Origin: Marinobacterium sp.
GTDB lineage: Bacteria; Pseudomonadota; Gammaproteobacteria; Pseudomonadales; Balneatricaceae
Direction of reading: 5' to 3'
Length of the DNA stretch: 64,000 nt
Assembly: GCA_025800125.1 (NCBI GenBank)
Contig: JAOXSF010000035.1
Coordinates: 62,001-126,000, forward strand
Every line of letters starts with the position of its first letter. The first letter of the stretch is position 1. Below, one piece after another: positions 43,181 to 52,825 of the stretch. The notes under the pieces are model-generated. The model saw only the letters and a list, made by a program, of their open reading frames with translations, had not been told where the DNA came from and did not search any database. Both the position numbers and the translations under genes were made by a program.

Positions 43181-44272
43181 TCAGACATTAAAGCGGAAGT
43201 GCATAACATCGCCGTCCTGGACGATATAATCCTTACCTTCCAGGCGCCATTTGCCTGCTTCTTTAGCGCCTTGTTCACCATTGTACTCAACGAAATTATC
43301 GTAGCTGACGGTTTCAGCACGGATAAAGCCTTTCTCGAAATCGGTGTGGATAACGCCAGCAGCCTGTGGTGCTGTTGCACCAATTTGCACTGTCCAGGCG
43401 CGTACTTCCTGTACACCTGCGGTGAAGTAGGTCTGTAGACCCAGCAGGTCGTAACCGGCGCGGATTACGCGGTCCAGGCCTGGTTCTTCCATGCCCAGAT
43501 CAGCCAGGAATTCGTCGCGTTCTTCATCGTCCAGCTCAGCGATTTCTGCTTCCAGCTTGTTGCAGACCACAACTACGCCAGCGCCTTCAGAAGCGGCCAG
43601 TTCGCGTACGGTATCCAGGTGTGGGTTGCCTTCAAAGCCATCTTCATCGACGTTGGCGATGTACATGGTTGGCTTCACTGTCAGCATATGGAAGCCTCTG
43701 ACGATCTTCATCTCGTCTTCACTCAGGCCCAGTGAGCGTACTGGCAAGCCTTCTTCCAGATGTGGAATCAGGCGTTCCAGCATTGCTTTCTGAGCAACAG
43801 CTTCCTTATCACCACCTTTTGCCGGGCGCTGTACACGCTGCAGCTGCTTCTCGGCAGAGTCCAGATCAGCTAGCGCCAGTTCCAGGTTGATGGTTTCAAT
43901 ATCTGCCAGTGGGTCGATCTTGTTGGCAACGTGAATGACGTTGTCATCTTCAAAGCAACGTACAACGTGGGCGATAGCATCTGTTTCGCGAATGTTGGCC
44001 AGAAATTTGTTGCCCAGTCCTTCACCTTTGGATGCACCAGCAACCAGACCTGCAATATCAACAAACTCCATGGTAGTCGGGATTACACGCTCAGGTTCAA
44101 CAATAGCAGCCAGCTTGTCCAGCCGTGGGTCTGGCATTGCTACGGTGCCTGCGTTGGGCTCGATGGTGCAGAACGGGAAGTTCTCGGCGGCGATACCATT
44201 TTTGGTCAGTGCATTGAAGAGGGTGGACTTGCCTACGTTAGGCAGGCCGACAATACCGCATTTGAAACCCAT
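43181..44272 (-). CDS. ychF: Redox-regulated ATPase YchF (OLA1 family)
   Basis: Obg-related P-loop protein that prefers ATP and is linked to translation and stress. 363 residues start [23 protein letters not shown] (G1 motif). [20 protein letters not shown] (G3 region) and NKID are present, and a C-terminal TGS domain closes the protein ([20 protein letters not shown]). It lies after pth, the conserved order. Confidence 0.97.
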   Translation of the reverse strand: MGFKCGIVGLPNVGKSTLFNALTKNGIAAENFPFCTIEPNAGTVAMPDPRLDKLAAIVEPERVIPTTMEFVDIAGLVAGASKGEGLGNKFLANIRETDAIAHVVRCFEDDNVIHVANKIDPLADIETINLELALADLDSAEKQLQRVQRPAKGGDKEAVAQKAMLERLIPHLEEGLPVRSLGLSEDEMKIVRGFHMLTVKPTMYIANVDEDGFEGNPHLDTVRELAASEGAGVVVVCNKLEAEIAELDDEERDEFLADLGMEEPGLDRVIRAGYDLLGLQTYFTAGVQEVRAWTVQIGATAPQAAGVIHTDFEKGFIRAETVSYDNFVEYNGEQGAKEAGKWRLEGKDYIVQDGDVMHFRFNV

Positions 44273-44409
44273 GACTGTAGTCCTGTTGTCTGTGGGGCCT
44301 GCGAAACAGGTCAGCCTGATGGCGAGGGGCAGGTCCCCTGGAATGGAAAGCGATAGAAACAGACTGCAACAATCTGCTTGTATTGCGTCCCGTCTAGCTA
44401 TGTCCAGCT

Positions 44410-44489
44410 ATCAGGCTTGAAAGCTATCAGGCCTTGATGCTGTTAAATCGTGAAGCCATTAAATATTAAAGCGATTAAACCTTGAAGCT
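44410..44489 (-). repeat. 16-bp tandem repeat array starting at the pth 3' end
   Basis: Five 16-bp units in register (plus strand: ATCAGGCTTGAAAGCT, ATCAGGCCTTGATGCT, GTTAAATCGTGAAGCC, ATTAAATATTAAAGCG, ATTAAACCTTGAAGCT). The last unit contains the end of the pth coding sequence and its stop codon, so the others look like diverged duplicates of the gene's 3' end. They fill much of the ychF-pth gap. Confidence 0.85.
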
Positions 44490-45062
44490 ATGCAGCTGAT
44501 TCATTGCGTTAGCCCAGTCTCCAGCAATGGCCAGGTCGGTGAAACGCAGGGATTCATCAATGGCGGCCTGAGTATTGTTGCGTTCGGCAACCGGGGCTCT
44601 ATGCAGTACATAACTGGCAACCTGACTGGCGTGACCGGGGTGGCCGATACCCAGACGCAGGCGATAGAAATTTTTGTTATTTCCCATTTTGCTGATGATG
44701 TCGCGCAGACCGTTATGGCCACCGTGACCACCACCCTTTTTGAAGCGTGCAACACCGGGCGGCATGTCCAGCTCGTCATGGGCGACGAGAATGGATTCAG
44801 CCGGGATTTTGAAGAAGTTGGCCAGTGCAGCAACGGATTGGCCGGACAGGTTCATATAGGTGGTTGGTACCAGCAGGTGAACCGGCTGACTATCGACCAG
44901 CACTTTGGCGTAGAGGCCGAAATATTTCTTTTCAGGGGAGAGGGTGACGTGATGTCGAGCAGCAAGCTGCTCGACATACTCGGCACCGGCATTGTGACGG
45001 GTGTCAGCGTATTTATCTCCTGGGTTGCCCAGGCCAACAATCAGCGAAATCCTATCAGTCAT
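44475..45062 (-). CDS. pth: Peptidyl-tRNA hydrolase
   Basis: Recycles peptidyl-tRNA released from ribosomes. 195 residues begin with [20 protein letters not shown], including the catalytic His23 and the conserved Asn. The [11 protein letters not shown] loop is also present. It lies between rplY and ychF. The 3' end merges into a 16-bp tandem repeat array. Confidence 0.97.
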   Translation of the reverse strand: MTDRISLIVGLGNPGDKYADTRHNAGAEYVEQLAARHHVTLSPEKKYFGLYAKVLVDSQPVHLLVPTTYMNLSGQSVAALANFFKIPAESILVAHDELDMPPGVARFKKGGGHGGHNGLRDIISKMGNNKNFYRLRLGIGHPGHASQVASYVLHRAPVAERNNTQAAIDESLRFTDLAIAGDWANAMNQLHSFKV

Positions 45063-45084
45063 ACCAGTGCCTCGTCAGCGACAA

Positions 45085-45678
45085 TTACTTGCCAGCTTTA
45101 GCGCCACGTGGGGAGTATACGTAGCCGATAGACTGGTCGTGGTCAGCACCGCGACGCAGAGATACAACTTCAACGCCTTCTGGCAGAGCAATGTCAGACA
45201 GGTGAACAATCTGACCTGCTTCTACTGCCGACAGGTCAACTGTCAGTGCAGCTGGAACGTCAGCTGGCAGACACAGAATCTCAACGGTATTTTTCTCAAC
45301 AGCAAACTTGGCAGCTGCTTTAGCTGGCGCAGAGTTTGCGAAGTTAGCAAAAGTAACCGGTACAATGATTTTGATCTTGCGGTCAGCTGTTGTGCGCTGG
45401 AAATCAGCGTGCAGCAGAACCGGCTTAGCTGGGTGGCGCTGCAGATCTTTGATGATTACCTGTTCTTCTTTACCGTCTACGGACAGGGTCAGCAGAGAGG
45501 AGAAGAAAGACTGGTCTTCAATCATTTTAACCAGCTCTTTATTCTGGATAGAAACAGAAGCAGGCTCAGCATCGCCACCGTATACAACGGCTGGTACCAG
45601 ACCTTCGCGACGCAGGCGGCGGCTCGCACCTTTACCTTCGTCAGAACGTGCAACTGCATTTACTGTAAAGTTAGACAT
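45085..45678 (-). CDS. rplY: 50S ribosomal protein L25/general stress protein Ctc
   Basis: 5S rRNA-binding ribosomal protein of the long (Ctc/TL5) type: an N-terminal L25 domain (FTVNAVARSDEGKGASRRLRR) and a C-terminal beta domain to residue 197. It lies between prs and pth, 22 bp before pth, suggesting one transcript. Confidence 0.96.
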   Translation of the reverse strand: MSNFTVNAVARSDEGKGASRRLRREGLVPAVVYGGDAEPASVSIQNKELVKMIEDQSFFSSLLTLSVDGKEEQVIIKDLQRHPAKPVLLHADFQRTTADRKIKIIVPVTFANFANSAPAKAAAKFAVEKNTVEILCLPADVPAALTVDLSAVEAGQIVHLSDIALPEGVEVVSLRRGADHDQSIGYVYSPRGAKAGK

Positions 45679-45807
45679 TTTAAAACCCTTTTATATAGCA
45701 AAGCCGCAAAGCTCCGCGACCAGAACCTTGCAGCATTGTGGTGGCCGTAAATGGCCCTGAATTTACTGTCGAAACTGTTCTGTCTGACAGTGATTCAACG
45801 GATGTTC

Positions 45808-46749
45808 TTAACGGAACATCGCGCTGATGGATTCTTCATTGCAGACACGGCGGACTGCTTCAGCCAGCAGTGGTGACAGCGTCAGTTGACGGATCTGCGA
45901 ACAGTTCTGCGCTTCTTTACTCAATGGAATGGTGTCAGTGACAACCAGCTCGTCCAGCTCAGAACCGTTGACATTCTGAATGGCCGGGCCAGACAGAACC
46001 GCGTGTGTCGCATAAGCAACAACCTTTTCAGCGCCTTTGGCTTTCAGAGCCTTGGCTGCTTTGCACAGGGTGCCGGCAGTGTCACACATGTCGTCAACCA
46101 GTACACAGGTACGGCCTTCAACATCACCAATCAGGTTCATGACTTCTGACTCGTTGGCACGCTCACGACGTTTGTCGATAATCGCCAGATCGCAATCCAG
46201 TTGCTTGGCAACTGCACGGGCACGTACCACGCCACCCACATCCGGGGATACAACGATCAGATTTTCGTATTCCTGATCCAGAATGTCGTCCAGCAGCACA
46301 GGGGAGCCGTAGACATTATCAACTGGAATATCGAAGAAACCCTGAATCTGGTCAGCATGCAGGTCAACGGTCAGTACGCGGTCAATGCCTACACCTGACA
46401 GGATATCTGCAACAACTTTTGCAGATATCGCAACACGGGCAGAGCGTGGACGGCGGTCCTGGCGGGCGTAACCGAAGTAAGGGATAACCGCTGTTACACG
46501 GGATGCAGATGCGCGGCGCAAAGCGTCTGCCAGCACCATCAGTTCCATCAGGTTATCGTTGGTTGGCGCGCAGGTAGACTGGATGATGAAAACGTCTTTA
46601 CCACGCACGTTTTCCTGGATCTCAACAGCCACTTCGCCATCACTGAAACGACCGACATTGGCCTTACCCATCGGAATGTCAAGGCGTTCAACAACCTTGG
46701 CAGCCAGCTCCGGGTTGGCGTTGCCAGTAAAAACCATCATTTTGGACAC
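45808..46749 (-). CDS. prs: Ribose-phosphate pyrophosphokinase
   Basis: Makes PRPP from ribose 5-phosphate and ATP. The GTG start at 46749 gives (M)[15 protein letters not shown] as in relatives, with GAGAAGG upstream; 313 residues. Motifs seen are [29 protein letters not shown] (PRPP synthase signature) and the PRPP-binding [11 protein letters not shown]. It follows tRNA-Gln on the same strand. Confidence 0.97.
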   Translation of the reverse strand: MSKMMVFTGNANPELAAKVVERLDIPMGKANVGRFSDGEVAVEIQENVRGKDVFIIQSTCAPTNDNLMELMVLADALRRASASRVTAVIPYFGYARQDRRPRSARVAISAKVVADILSGVGIDRVLTVDLHADQIQGFFDIPVDNVYGSPVLLDDILDQEYENLIVVSPDVGGVVRARAVAKQLDCDLAIIDKRRERANESEVMNLIGDVEGRTCVLVDDMCDTAGTLCKAAKALKAKGAEKVVAYATHAVLSGPAIQNVNGSELDELVVTDTIPLSKEAQNCSQIRQLTLSPLLAEAVRRVCNEESISAMFR

Positions 46750-46815
46750 GAGGTGCACCTTCTCGGTTTGAAATGAATCTGGAATAAGATTTGAAAGGGA
46801 GCCATTCATGATAAT

Positions 46816-46890
46816 TGGCTGGGGTAGGAGGATTCGAACCTCCGCATGCTGGAATCAGAATCCAGTGCCTTACCGCTTGGCGATACCCCA
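46816..46890 (-). tRNA. tRNA-Gln (CTG)
   Basis: 75 nt, the same sequence as the tRNA at 42234-42308, anticodon complement at 46856-46858, encoded CCA. It lies 66 nt before prs and is probably co-transcribed with it, as in Pseudomonas. Confidence 0.96.
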
Positions 46891-46932
46891 GTAAATTGTT
46901 GGAGGGCTGGCCTCCCGTCTAAAGAGGCGCAC

Positions 46933-46961
46933 ATTATCGTGAAGGGCTTTTTAACTGTCAA
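46933..46961 (-). promoter_or_regulatory. Promoter of tRNA-Gln-prs
   Basis: On the minus strand: consensus -35 TTGACA (46961-46956), 17-bp spacer, -10 GATAAT (46938-46933). The -35 hexamer lies within the most diverged unit of the lolB 3' repeat array. Confidence 0.85.
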
Positions 46962-47011
46962 CAGCTTTTACTGAAAAAGATTCACTGAAAGAGGTCTCAC
47001 TGAAAAATCGT
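46952..47011 (-). repeat. 15-bp tandem repeat array at the lolB 3' end
   Basis: Minus-strand units ACGATTTTTCAGTGA, GACCTCTTTCAGTGA, ATCTTTTTCAGTAAA and a diverged AGCTGTTGACAGTTA. The first is the last four codons of lolB plus its stop, so the stop codon itself has been copied. The array sits where ispE is found in relatives. Confidence 0.82.
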
Positions 47012-47659
47012 CCAGTCATGGATTACCAGCACTACGCGCAATGTTTCATAACGAAGCACCAGTTTTTCGGGTAGCTGCAAGTCTTCACTGTAGCGGCTAT
47101 AACGGATCTGCCAGCCTTTCTGAGACAGGGTTTTCAGGCGCTCATTTTCCAGTTGCTGTTGCCATGGGCTATCAGGAGCAGGCAGGCCACGTACCCACCA
47201 GGCCAGTTCTCGTACCGGTAGCTGCCAGCCCAGTTGCTGTTCCAGTAAGGCTTCGGGTGATTCAGCCTGATAGCGCTGGCCGTCTGCATCCAGAGTTACC
47301 CGTACGGGAGTACTTTGAATACGGGCCGCCTGAGCATTAAAAGGGCCGGACAGAGTAATGTCTGTCAATTCGCCTTGCTGCTGCCAGCTTACGCCAGCGC
47401 TGTTGCTTTCACGGGCGGTACGAATACCGACTTTGCCACTGAGTTCCCAGTGCTGTTGCGTGCTCATCCAGTGCTGGTAGCGTTGCCAGGAAGCGGGTAC
47501 ATCAGTGCGCACCAGCGGCGCACTCGTATGCCAGCCGCTGCAACCAGCCAGCAATAATACGGGTAACAATGCGACGATCAGCCGCGAAGCAGGTTGTAGC
47601 AAAGCGGCTGACAGCAAGCTAAGCCATCGGGCTGGTGGCCATTGCGAACCCCATTTCAT
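46997..47659 (-). CDS. lolB: Outer membrane lipoprotein receptor LolB
   Basis: Accepts lipoproteins from LolA and inserts them in the outer membrane. 220 residues with a lipobox LLLAGC (Cys40). The signal part is longer than usual, so the real start may be a later codon. The body (HWELSGKVGIRTARES, LSGPFNAQAARI, WWVRGLPAP) fits the LolB beta barrel. The start overlaps the stop of the TPR gene (ATGA). ispE, normally next, is missing. Confidence 0.92.
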   Translation of the reverse strand: MKWGSQWPPARWLSLLSAALLQPASRLIVALLPVLLLAGCSGWHTSAPLVRTDVPASWQRYQHWMSTQQHWELSGKVGIRTARESNSAGVSWQQQGELTDITLSGPFNAQAARIQSTPVRVTLDADGQRYQAESPEALLEQQLGWQLPVRELAWWVRGLPAPDSPWQQQLENERLKTLSQKGWQIRYSRYSEDLQLPEKLVLRYETLRVVLVIHDWTIFQ

Positions 47660-49473
47660 TGCGCGCCTGCCTCGTCGGTTTCTGTTTGTACAGGCGCCGG
47701 GGCTGTCCGGGCTGTTTCATTATCTGTCGTCGTGTCGTTTGCGCCTGTAATGGCTTCAATCTCCTCGGGCGTCATGGACAGTTTTTCCGCCACATCCTGT
47801 AGTGCGGTGGCATCCGGGTTCTGCTTCAGGCTCTCAACAAGCAGAGTACGTGCCTGCTTCCCCTGTCCCAGCGCTGCGTATACCTCGACCAGGTGACTGA
47901 TCACTTCCGGGTCCTGCAGCAGGTCATATGCACGTTCAAGGTAGGGTAGCGACGCTTCTGCCTGCCCCAGTCGATAGAGTACCCAGCCCATGGAATCCAG
48001 TGTAGCCGGGTCGTCCGGGGTCAGGGTCAGCGCACGGCTGATCAGTTGGCGTGCTTCCTCTAAGCGATCCGTATGAATTGATAACAGATATCCCAGCGCA
48101 TTCAGTGACATGGCATGGTCAGGTTCCAGTGTCAGAATGGTGCGCAGATCCTGTTCCGCCTGGGGGAAATCGCTGCCTTCAATCAGCATGGCGCGTGTAT
48201 ACAGTAAGGTGATCTCCTGGGGGTAGAGTTGTAGTGCATCTTCCAGCACGGCCAGTGCGCTGTCGGTCAGGTCGTACAGGTGTAACCATTCCGCTTCCAG
48301 TGCGAATAGCTGCTGTGCAATCTCTGGATAGAGTGCGCGACCATCGGTGGTGATCTCTTGCAGACGTTGCTGATGTTCGGCGCTGTCAAGCAGTGCAGCG
48401 ATGCGGCTGAAAGCGGGATACAGCTTTTCACCACCGCTGACGCCCAGAAAATGATGCAGGGCGTTGTCACGCTGTCCGCGTTTCTGTGCCAGATGGCCAA
48501 GGTAAAACTCTGGTGTGCTGTCGGAGGGATTCTGGTCAAGTAATGTTTCCAGCACCTGTTCAGCATCATCCAGTTTATCGGCGTCCATCATCAACAACGC
48601 AAGATAAAGATGCAGAGGATAATCACGTGCCGTTTCGCTGATCATCTTTTTTGCATCACGTGTTGCCTGTTCTGGTTGCTGACTATCAAACTGCAGCTGA
48701 ATGGACTGAAGACGTAACTGGCGGTTGTCAGGCCAGTATTTCAGACCGTGGGCAACGGTTTTCAGTGCCTGGCGGGTCTGGTTGGTGGCCCGCAGCAGAT
48801 CAGCTTTGTGTACCAGTACATCCAGTTTTTTTGGTGACGCTTTCAGCGCCTGGTTAAAAGCCTGAAGAGCCTGATTCAGCTTGCCCTGACGACGCAGCAG
48901 TACCCCGTTACTGCGATATAGTTCCGCATTATCTGGCTGCATGGACAGTTGTTCGATAATCAGGGCCTGATAAGCCGATAGTATTTCATCAGGCATCTGG
49001 GCGACACGGCTTTCAATCAGTGCCAGCGTCTGGCGTTGATTATTACGCAATGCCTGACGCAGCAGGGGCAGTGCATCCTCAAAGTGTCCCTTGTGTAGTA
49101 GAATGCTTGCTTCAATCTGATAGGGTTCAGCATTATCAGGTGCGGCTTGCTGCCAGAGTCGGGTGGCTTCCATTACGGCATCAGGCCGACGCATATACTG
49201 GGCAACGCGGGTAGCTCGTTCTGCAACACCGGCATCACCGGTCAGACGGGCCTGCTGTAAATACCCTTCCAGAGCCTGCGGGAATAGCCCGCGTTGACCA
49301 GATAGTTCGGCTTTCAGCAGCTCGTAAAGAGATTCATGGTTCAGTTCACCCGGTACATACTCCGGTGCTGGCAGTGGTGTAACCGCAATCTTCTGGCGGT
49401 TTTCCATCAGGCTGCAGCCACCCAGTAAAAGCGTACTGCACAGGGCGATTAATGGTGTCAGTTTCATAGACAT
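47656..49473 (-). CDS. TPR-repeat lipoprotein
   Basis: 605 residues with a lipoprotein signal ending LLLGGC (Cys20). At least eight tetratricopeptide-like units follow (for example LYRSNGVLLRRQGKLNQALQAF and ALGYLLSIHTDRLEEARQLI). Homologues occupy the same place upstream of lolB in Pseudomonas. The function is not known; location in the outer membrane or periplasm is inferred. It overlaps lolB by 4 nt and is divergent from hemA. Confidence 0.88.
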   Translation of the reverse strand: MSMKLTPLIALCSTLLLGGCSLMENRQKIAVTPLPAPEYVPGELNHESLYELLKAELSGQRGLFPQALEGYLQQARLTGDAGVAERATRVAQYMRRPDAVMEATRLWQQAAPDNAEPYQIEASILLHKGHFEDALPLLRQALRNNQRQTLALIESRVAQMPDEILSAYQALIIEQLSMQPDNAELYRSNGVLLRRQGKLNQALQAFNQALKASPKKLDVLVHKADLLRATNQTRQALKTVAHGLKYWPDNRQLRLQSIQLQFDSQQPEQATRDAKKMISETARDYPLHLYLALLMMDADKLDDAEQVLETLLDQNPSDSTPEFYLGHLAQKRGQRDNALHHFLGVSGGEKLYPAFSRIAALLDSAEHQQRLQEITTDGRALYPEIAQQLFALEAEWLHLYDLTDSALAVLEDALQLYPQEITLLYTRAMLIEGSDFPQAEQDLRTILTLEPDHAMSLNALGYLLSIHTDRLEEARQLISRALTLTPDDPATLDSMGWVLYRLGQAEASLPYLERAYDLLQDPEVISHLVEVYAALGQGKQARTLLVESLKQNPDATALQDVAEKLSMTPEEIEAITGANDTTTDNETARTAPAPVQTETDEAGAQ

Positions 49474-49529
49474 TCTTGATCAGCAGGTTTCCAGAGAGCA
49501 GATATGGGGCTCTGCTGGTTCGCCTGATT

Positions 49530-49671
49530 ATTGTTTCTGAAAGCTATTATTCTGAAAGCTATTGTTCTGAAAACTATTTTTATAGAAATTTTTGGTTATA
49601 AAAAACGTTAGTTAAAAGAAACGTTAGTTATAAAAACCAGTGGTTATAAAAGCCGATAGTTCCCAAAACTG
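49530..49671. repeat. 15/16-bp tandem repeat array upstream of hemA
   Basis: Four units of 15-16 bp (ATTGTTTCTGAAAGCT, ATTATTCTGAAAGCT, ATTGTTCTGAAAACT, ATTTTTATAGAAATT) are followed by five of 16 bp (TTGGTTATAAAAAACG, TTAGTTAAAAGAAACG, TTAGTTATAAAAACCA, GTGGTTATAAAAGCCG, ATAGTTCCCAAAACTG). Confidence 0.85.
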
Positions 49672-49871
49672 GCAGCCCCAGTAACTCCGTTATCTATCTT
49701 GAACGATGCTTTCGGCTTTTGGCAGATACTGCGTGATGCCTTTGCCTGTATTTAAGAAACGCCACTGGACTTTCATATGTCCGAAACGCGCCAGTTACTG
49801 CTGCTACGCCATACGTTTCTGCAGAGCCATAATTCCTGAAGCACTATAAAGCAATCAGACCGGCAATGGCA

Positions 49872-49938
49872 GGGACTGTTCCCTGAGGACTGTTCCCGGT
49901 GAATTGAGCTTGTGAATTGCCCCGGTGAATTGCTGTCT
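49872..49938. repeat. 13/14-bp short repeats upstream of hemA
   Basis: GACTGTTCCCTGAG and GACTGTTCCCGGTG are followed by ATTGAGCTTGTGA, ATTGCCCCGGTGA and ATTGCTGTC, two neighbouring families of imperfect repeats. Confidence 0.65.
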
Positions 49939-50154
49939 GCGCCTGTACGATTAATCGTTGTACAGACCCGCATCTGATAACTGTTTGTTGATGAAGCGTT
50001 ATATATGCAGCTTTATACGTAAGCAAAGGCCGACCGGATGGCCGCTGTCAGCGGTTTTTGTTGATCTGTTGCAGTGCAGAATTTTCCGAAATGGGTAGCT
50101 GCGTTGTATCATTAGCGTTTTCGTAAGTCAGCAGGGCAGGTGCGCAGCGGTCGT

Positions 50155-51420
50155 ATGGCGCTATTAGCATTAGGTATCAACCATAAAACAGCATCGGTTG
50201 AAGTTCGTGAGCGGGTGGCGTTTGCCCCTGAACAGATGGCACAGGCGCTGCAACAGGCACGTCAGCAAGCAGGTTTACAGGAGGTGTCGATTCTGTCTAC
50301 CTGTAACCGTACCGAGTTGTACTGCAGTACCTCGCTTGAAGGTACCCGTGCCTTGCTGGAGTGGCTGGGCCAGTACCATGGCCTGCCGCTGGATGCGCTG
50401 GAAGCCTGTACTTACACACACTGGGATGACGATGCTGCTCGCCATATGATGCGTGTTGCCAGTGGCCTGGACTCACTGGTACTGGGTGAGCCGCAGATTC
50501 TGGGGCAGCTGAAATCTGCCCACGCGGTGTCACAGCAGGAGGGTGCACTGGGCTCAGAACTGGGCCGGTTGTTTCAGCAGACATTTTCAGTGGCGAAAAA
50601 AGTCCGGACGGATACCGCTATTGGCGAAAACCCGGTCTCGGTTGCCTATGCGGCGGTCAGTTTGGCCCAGCATATTTTTGCTGATCTCAGCGAAAGCCGG
50701 GCATTACTGATTGGCGCTGGCGAAACCATCGAACTGGTCGCGCGTCATCTGAATAATGCCGGTGTTCACCATATCACGGTTGCTAACCGTACCCTCAACC
50801 GCGCTGTTGACCTGGCCAAAGAGTTTGATGGTGATGCCATCCTGCTTGGTGATATTCCCGATGCGCTACCTGATGCCGATATTGTGATTGCCTCTACCGC
50901 CAGTCAGTTGCCGATTCTGGGTAAAGGCGCGGTTGAAAGTGCCCTGAAAAAGCGCAAGCACCGGCCGATTTTTATGGTCGATATTGCGGTGCCCCGCGAT
51001 ATAGAAGCGCAGGTTGCCGAGCTGGATGATGTCTATCTCTACACGGTTGATGACTTGCGTGAAGTGATCGAAGAAAACCAGCGCAGCCGTGAAAATGCTG
51101 CCCGTGAAGCTGAAGAAATCATTGAAGTCGGTGTGCATGAATTTATGCGCCAGTTGCGCGCGCTGGCTGCGGTTGACACCGTTACCCGCCTGCGCCGCCA
51201 GGCTGAAAAAACGCGCCAGAATGAACTGGAAAAAGCGCTGCGCCAGCTACGCAATGGTAAAGATGCTGAAGCGGTGCTGGAACAGCTGGCCCGGGGCATT
51301 ACCAACAAAATGCTGCACCAGCCAACCATCCAGTTACGCAAGGCCAGCGCCGAAGGGCGTACTGATATGCGCAATCTTGTGACTGAGCTCTATCAGCTGG
51401 ATGATGAAGGCAATCTCTGA
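50155..51420 (+). CDS. hemA: Glutamyl-tRNA reductase
   Basis: First step of C5-pathway tetrapyrrole synthesis: Glu-tRNA to glutamate-1-semialdehyde with NADPH. The start at 50155 ([20 protein letters not shown]) puts the catalytic cysteine of STCNRTE at residue 50, as in E. coli; GTG at 50140 is an alternative. The Rossmann motif LLIGAGET and the C-terminal dimerisation helices are present. It has 421 residues. It begins hemA-prfA-prmC-moeB. Confidence 0.96.
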   Translation: MALLALGINHKTASVEVRERVAFAPEQMAQALQQARQQAGLQEVSILSTCNRTELYCSTSLEGTRALLEWLGQYHGLPLDALEACTYTHWDDDAARHMMRVASGLDSLVLGEPQILGQLKSAHAVSQQEGALGSELGRLFQQTFSVAKKVRTDTAIGENPVSVAYAAVSLAQHIFADLSESRALLIGAGETIELVARHLNNAGVHHITVANRTLNRAVDLAKEFDGDAILLGDIPDALPDADIVIASTASQLPILGKGAVESALKKRKHRPIFMVDIAVPRDIEAQVAELDDVYLYTVDDLREVIEENQRSRENAAREAEEIIEVGVHEFMRQLRALAAVDTVTRLRRQAEKTRQNELEKALRQLRNGKDAEAVLEQLARGITNKMLHQPTIQLRKASAEGRTDMRNLVTELYQLDDEGNL

Positions 51421-51491
51421 GCTATAACGCTGTTGTTGATAACCCGGATCGGGCAGGCCCGACCGACATACCCACAAGACAGATACCGATG

Positions 51492-52583
51492 ATGAAAGAT
51501 TCCATTCTGGCCAAGCTGGAAAAACTGCAGGACCGTTACGAAGAACTGGCGGCACTGATGTCTGATGCTGAAGTGATCAGTGATCAGAACCGTTTTCGTG
51601 ATTATTCCAAAGAGTACGCCGAGCTGGAGCCGGTGGTAAAAGTATTTGCCAGCTGGAATATGGCACAGGATGACCTGGAAGCCGCTGAACAGATGGCCCA
51701 GGATACTGACCCGGATTTACGCGAGATGGCAAAAGAAGAGCTGCCTGAAGCCCGTGACCGCATTGAGCAGCTGGAAGGTGAATTACAGATACTGCTATTG
51801 CCTAAAGACCCCAACGACGGTCGTAACGTTTATCTGGAGATTCGGGCAGGTACAGGTGGTGATGAGGCGGCAATCTTCTCTGGCGATCTCTATCGCATGT
51901 ATGCCAAGTATGCAGAAACTCAGGGTTGGCGTATTGAAGTGCTCAGCGCCAGTGAAGGCGAACATGGTGGTTACAAAGAACTGATCACCCGTGTGGTAGG
52001 TACGGCGGTGTATTCCCGTCTCAAGTTTGAGTCGGGCGCACATCGGGTTCAGCGTGTACCGGAAACTGAATCTCAGGGCCGCATTCACACCTCGGCCTGT
52101 ACCGTGGCGATTATGCCGGAGATGGATGAAAGTGCTGAAGTCGAGATCAATAAAGCTGATCTGCGTGTTGATACCTTTCGTGCCTCCGGTGCGGGTGGAC
52201 AGCATGTGAACAAGACTGATTCGGCTATCCGTATTACCCACATCCCTACCGGCGTTGTGGTGGAGTGTCAGGAAGAGCGTTCCCAGCATAAAAACCGCGC
52301 CAAGGCGATGTCATTGCTGGCGTCTCGTCTGCAGGCAGCAGAGCAGGAGCGAAATGCCGCTCAACAGGCGGGTATGCGCAAAAGCCTGGTGGGTAGTGGT
52401 GACCGTTCTGAACGTATTCGCACCTATAACTTCCCGCAGGGGCGGGTCACCGACCACCGCATAGGTCTGACATTGTACAAATTGCAGGAAGTGATGGCCG
52501 GTGAGCTGGGCCATGTGATTGATCCGCTGGTGGCAGAACACCAGGCGGAGCAGCTTGGTGCATTGTCGGCCGGAGATGCCTGA
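51492..52583 (+). CDS. prfA: Peptide chain release factor 1
   Basis: Reads UAA and UAG and triggers peptide release. The codon-recognition region has the RF1-type [17 protein letters not shown] segment ahead of [16 protein letters not shown], with the catalytic GGQ near residue 235, the site methylated by PrmC. Two adjacent ATGs (51489, 51492) exist; the second gives [12 protein letters not shown]. It has 363 residues. Downstream lie a repeat array and a terminator before prmC. Confidence 0.97.
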   Translation: MKDSILAKLEKLQDRYEELAALMSDAEVISDQNRFRDYSKEYAELEPVVKVFASWNMAQDDLEAAEQMAQDTDPDLREMAKEELPEARDRIEQLEGELQILLLPKDPNDGRNVYLEIRAGTGGDEAAIFSGDLYRMYAKYAETQGWRIEVLSASEGEHGGYKELITRVVGTAVYSRLKFESGAHRVQRVPETESQGRIHTSACTVAIMPEMDESAEVEINKADLRVDTFRASGAGGQHVNKTDSAIRITHIPTGVVVECQEERSQHKNRAKAMSLLASRLQAAEQERNAAQQAGMRKSLVGSGDRSERIRTYNFPQGRVTDHRIGLTLYKLQEVMAGELGHVIDPLVAEHQAEQLGALSAGDA

Positions 52584-52585
52584 GT

Positions 52586-52657
52586 CAGCTCCGGTCTTGA
52601 AATACGTCCGGGCCTGGAAATATGTACAAGTCTGGAAATATGCACAAGTCAGGAAAT
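52586..52657 (+). repeat. 18-bp tandem repeat array after prfA
   Basis: Four 18-bp units: CAGCTCCGGTCTTGAAAT, ACGTCCGGGCCTGGAAAT, ATGTACAAGTCTGGAAAT and ATGCACAAGTCAGGAAAT, starting 3 nt after the prfA stop. Confidence 0.85.
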
Positions 52658-52664
52658 AGTAAGC

Positions 52665-52696
52665 AAAAAGCCCTGCTGTGATGTCAGGGCTTTTTT
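52665..52696 (+). terminator. Rho-independent terminator after prfA
   Basis: AAAAAGCCCTG / CAGGGCTTTTT, 11-bp perfect stem with a 9-nt loop and T6. It separates prfA from the convergent small gene and prmC, so prmC probably has its own promoter. Confidence 0.93.
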
Positions 52697-52706
52697 CTGG
52701 CGGTTG

Positions 52707-52776
52707 TTCCGTCCTGAAACAGGTGCTCTGTCCTGAAACAGATGCTCTGTTCTGAAACGGATGCCTGTCCTGTAAT
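52707..52776. repeat. 19-bp tandem repeat array after the prfA terminator
   Basis: Units AGGTGCTCTGTCCTGAAAC and AGATGCTCTGTTCTGAAAC are flanked by partial units (TTCCGTCCTGAAAC; GGATGCCTGTCCTGTAATT). Confidence 0.8.
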
Positions 52777-52825
52777 TGATGCCAGATGATGTATTCATCT
52801 GCCGGTATACGTCGCAATGCGACGC

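Larger units (their letters stand above)
49474..50154. other. Divergent TPR/hemA intergenic region
   Basis: About 680 bp with no credible gene. It holds two stretches of short tandem repeats (49530-49671 and 49872-49938) and must hold the promoters for hemA and the TPR gene, but no hexamer pair stands out. Confidence 0.6.

Noticed and set aside
45799-45818. Short hairpin overlapping the prs stop codon
   Set aside because: GATGTTC/GAACATC is only 7 bp with no T tract; too weak to call a terminator.
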